From the NCBI RefSeq assembly GCF_000208865.1, contig NC_018393.1:3552714-3616713 (forward strand): 64,000 nucleotides of DNA. Reading direction: 5' to 3'. The translations under genes were made by a program, and so were the position numbers. The notes under the pieces are model-generated. The model was not told where the DNA came from. It searched no databases and was given only the letters and a program-made list of their open reading frames with translations. This DNA is from Neospora caninum Liverpool. Taxonomy: Eukaryota; Apicomplexa; Conoidasida; Eucoccidiorida; Sarcocystidae. Of the stretch, positions 61,451-64,000 are shown piece by piece (positions within the stretch are counted from its first letter, which is position 1; every line of letters starts with the position of its first letter).

Positions 61451-62334
61451 TTCTCTCCGCGCCTGGTTAGGTCCGTTGCCGGGGCGCCGCCTTCCGTACC
61501 GACGGCGTCTGCTTTTGAGACGCGGTTGTCCTGACACCATCGTTCCGTTCAGTGCGTACAGCATCTGCCTCGCGGCCACTCCCAACCTGCTCTTAGTTCC
61601 CCTGTATGCACTTCCTGTATCCCTCACAATTACTGAAGACTGCACGGCCCGCCCAGACCACTGGAAGCACAGCAGACCCTCTGGGTGACGCACACAACCT
61701 GACGGCATAGACACTACAGATCGCTTTTCGCGCTAGCCACCGAAAAGCGGTATGTACGGTTTAAAGAGCGTCCGAAGACATCGATTCATGCGACGACTTG
61801 TGCGTTTCATGACGCTCCTCACGGATGCGTCACATAGCCGCGACAGAACCACGACCGTGAAAGATGTCCTCGTGGCGAAGAGGGATCTCAAAACCAAAAG
61901 TGTGCCGGTGTTTTCAGTATCCACACGAACCGGAGTCAGTCGAATTCCACTTTCGAATTCCTCTCGCGCCGCGTAGTGCTGTTCCATCTTCGCAGTTCCG
62001 CGCGCACAGCTCTGGACGTCACACGAGCTTTTGGCGCCGACTCTCCACAGTGTAATCTGGAAATCCTTTCCGACACGGAACAGACATCGAGTCTTTGTGA
62101 TTGTTCTTGAGGGCAAAGACAGCCAGCGCTCGGCTTTGGGTAGCGCTGCAGATAGTTCTCTGTGCATCTCTCCAGTGACAGCGGCCAACCGGGACGACAG
62201 GAAGCGACGTCTGAACCATTCTCCGATTGCGGCGAACTGGAGTGGCTAACGTTGTGCGCGCACTGGGTGCCAAGCAACTGACACATTGCGTCTGTGTCTC
62301 GCAACACACTTATGCGGCCACACAGCAGTAAAGA

Positions 62335-62469
62335 TAATAGACCAAATATGTAAGATATAGTTTTTAGCTCCTGCGAAAGATCCCATAAAGGCACATGTAC
62401 CAAAGAAGTCTCCGGACATATCTTTACTGTAGAAGATAAATCCACCTACAAGCTGTAAACAAAGGACTC
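62335..62469 (-). pseudogene. Possible second mitochondrial-derived fragment (cob-like)
   Basis: On the - strand an AT-richer patch encodes a hydrophobic frame containing LCLQLVGGFIFYSKDM and GAKNYILHIWSIIFTAVW. The latter part resembles the GA(R/K)DY...IIW segment near the C-terminus of apicomplexan cytochrome b. A stop codon (62472-62470) lies directly upstream in frame. The similarity is read by eye and is weak, so another mitochondrial block or chance is possible. Confidence 0.35.
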
Positions 62470-63497
62470 CTTAACTTAAACTGAGGAGCCAAGCAGGTAG
62501 AGGAGAGGGATGTGTGGTACGAAGGATGTGCAGGCACATCTGGACCGTCCTCTGTGTTTGCATTAGCTGTGTGGACAGTGAAGCCACCAGTGCTCGTTCC
62601 ACCACAACTCGCCTTCTGCAGACTTTTGGTGCCTGCCATGACTACCCTTTTTGCTGGTTGCTGATGCTTGCCACGCCCCCTCGAAACAGCTGTTGCCACC
62701 GCACGCACTGGGGGCGGTTGCGTTCAAAAACCAATTAAAGGGCGTGCAGTGAGTTTCTCCCGTCTTGCTTTAGATACAAGTTTCACTTTGTAAACAAGTA
62801 ATTAAAGCCAGCAAGGAGAAAATGCGCCATTCGACACCCAAACGGCTCACTTGCTCTTCCTCTGGATGCACGTTTCCCCCTAACAAAAAAAAATTCAGCT
62901 TGTGCCTACATCCAGGCTCTGTTGCATCTTCTATACGGAAAAACACCAGTGAAAAGGAATCCATGTGGCATTCCCGTGCATCGCTTGAGAATCACACGCA
63001 CACGCGGGGTGCCGACCTCGGATGGTCTAGAGGAACTCCTGACCATGCACTGAAACCACGTGATACATAGGGGAACCCATCGGAGCCGCGTAGACGCAAA
63101 CGCCTACGGATAGAGAGGGAATGCTCGAAAACGGGCACATGAGTCCAGCTCCACACGACAAAAAAGTGAGTTGGCCGTTCAGAACCAGCGTGTGGGTTGT
63201 TTACCCGGCCGCAGCAAAACAATGGCATCTGAGCAGCTACGTGGTCCTCATCTCGTTGCCTCTCATTCGCGTCTCCCTTGTGGAAGAATCCTTGCAATCC
63301 CCTTTTTTTCGTTCTTCGCAAGCTGCCGCTTGAGATTCGCAACCGCGTCACGGTGCTCACTTGAGAGAACGCCTGGGGGTTACACCCGAGACTCGCACCA
63401 GCTGGTAAAGCTTTTGAGCAACCTTCCCGATTCTTGTCTTTCTGCTCTCCAATTTTCATCTCCGGAGTGATTGAGCGGCTTTCTACTCCTCTTTTCG

Positions 63498-64000
63498 CTA
63501 CTGGAGTGCGTCGTTGGACTCTTCCTCAACTCTTTGTTCGTGCGACGGCCTCGTGTTGCGCTGCGGCAGAGCGTACACAGGGGCGTATGCGTCAGGCTCG
63601 TCATTCGAGGGAGAGTCTCCTGTAAGGAGCTTCAACCACGTCCTCATTTGTCCGTGGCGAACCCCAAACCGCGAGAGAAAGTCCCCGTATTTAGTTTCAA
63701 TGGCGGAAAGCTGTTCCGAAGACAAGCGTTTGATATCATCGATCGCTTGAGAAACCACGTGGCCCTCTGCGGATGCACCAACATGGTTCGCTTCCTCTGG
63801 ACGCACGGGCTGCATAATGTTCTGCGGTGCCCGCCCGTCTCTCGCGATCGGGTCTGATTTGGAAGCCTGCGCAAGTGTCCTCAAGAAATGTGAAATGAAT
63901 GGGACTACACCCATCTGCACAACGCTCTCGAGCAACTCGTTGCTGTCGAAGGCTGCGGCAAAAGATGCGCCGACAACCACCAGCGCAACAACTATCTTTT
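63498..64000 (-). CDS. Small secreted protein, 5' end cut by window edge
   Basis: The - strand frame is open from the window edge to a TAG at 63498, giving 166 codons here. The first visible residues, KIVVALVVVGASFAAAF, form a hydrophobic core with small residues at the end, as in a signal peptide with cleavage near ASFAAA. The initiator is therefore probably only a few codons outside the window. The mature part (~145 residues) is mostly polar: an amphipathic stretch (VVPFISHFLRTLAQ), a Glu/Lys-rich helix-like segment (AIDDIKRLSSEQLSAIE), and an acidic, Pro/Asn-rich tail ending EEESNDALQ. There are no cysteines and no second hydrophobic segment. I do not recognise the family; dense-granule or other secreted parasite proteins look like this. 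Confidence 0.65.
   Translation of the reverse strand, partial: KIVVALVVVGASFAAAFDSNELLESVVQMGVVPFISHFLRTLAQASKSDPIARDGRAPQNIMQPVRPEEANHVGASAEGHVVSQAIDDIKRLSSEQLSAIETKYGDFLSRFGVRHGQMRTWLKLLTGDSPSNDEPDAYAPVYALPQRNTRPSHEQRVEEESNDALQ

Larger units (their letters stand above)
60884..63497. other. Convergent intergenic region with mitochondrial-like inserts
   Basis: 2.6 kb between the stop codons of the CDK-like gene (+) and the secreted-protein gene (-). It holds one cox3-like fragment and a possible second organellar fragment, listed separately. Other frames are short, overlap on both strands and show no domain. I see no nuclear gene. Confidence 0.65.

Overview
The window looks like nuclear chromosomal DNA of a coccidian apicomplexan in the Toxoplasma/Hammondia/Neospora/Besnoitia group. 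I base this on intron-rich genes with GT-AG introns and pyrimidine-rich acceptors, long disordered Ser/Arg/Glu-rich insertions inside conserved enzyme domains, a plant-like pyrophosphate-type phosphofructokinase, TGCATGC-rich intergenic DNA, (TA)n microsatellites in introns, and fragments that look like apicomplexan mitochondrial genes inserted in nuclear DNA. I cannot fix the species from sequence reading alone. Exon models below were built by hand from splice sites, reading-phase continuity and family motifs; all phases close.

Layout. (1) 1-12163, + strand: 3' part of a duplicated (alpha/beta-type) PPi-phosphofructokinase, 16 exons. Only the C-terminal, catalytically degenerate half is visible, and it carries an insertion of about 900 residues. 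(2) 14314-22181, - strand: a 2-exon gene for a ~2,498-residue protein fusing a class II histone deacetylase to an inositol polyphosphate kinase, converging on gene 1. (3) 26352-30238, - strand: a 7-exon, 370-residue protein kinase of the CaMKK / SNF1-activating-kinase type. (4) A 7.8-kb divergent gap with no gene I can support. (5) 38048-52874, + strand: a 9-exon gene for a 3,758-residue single-pass membrane protein whose large C-terminal part is about 17 tandem LEA-2/DUF3712-like beta-sandwich units. (6) 56378-60883, + strand: a 9-exon, 481-residue CDK10/CDK11-like kinase with a poly-serine N-terminus. (7) 60884-63497: convergent intergenic DNA with a cox3-like mitochondrial fragment and possibly a second one. 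(8) 63498-64000, - strand: 3' part of a small secreted protein, cut by the window edge just at its signal peptide.

The genes do not form an operon or a gene cluster. They are ordinary eukaryotic neighbours: one glycolytic enzyme, one chromatin/inositol-phosphate enzyme, two regulatory kinases, a membrane protein possibly linked to lipids, and one secreted parasite protein. The most interesting items are the HDAC-inositol-phosphate-kinase fusion and the giant tandem LEA-2 protein.
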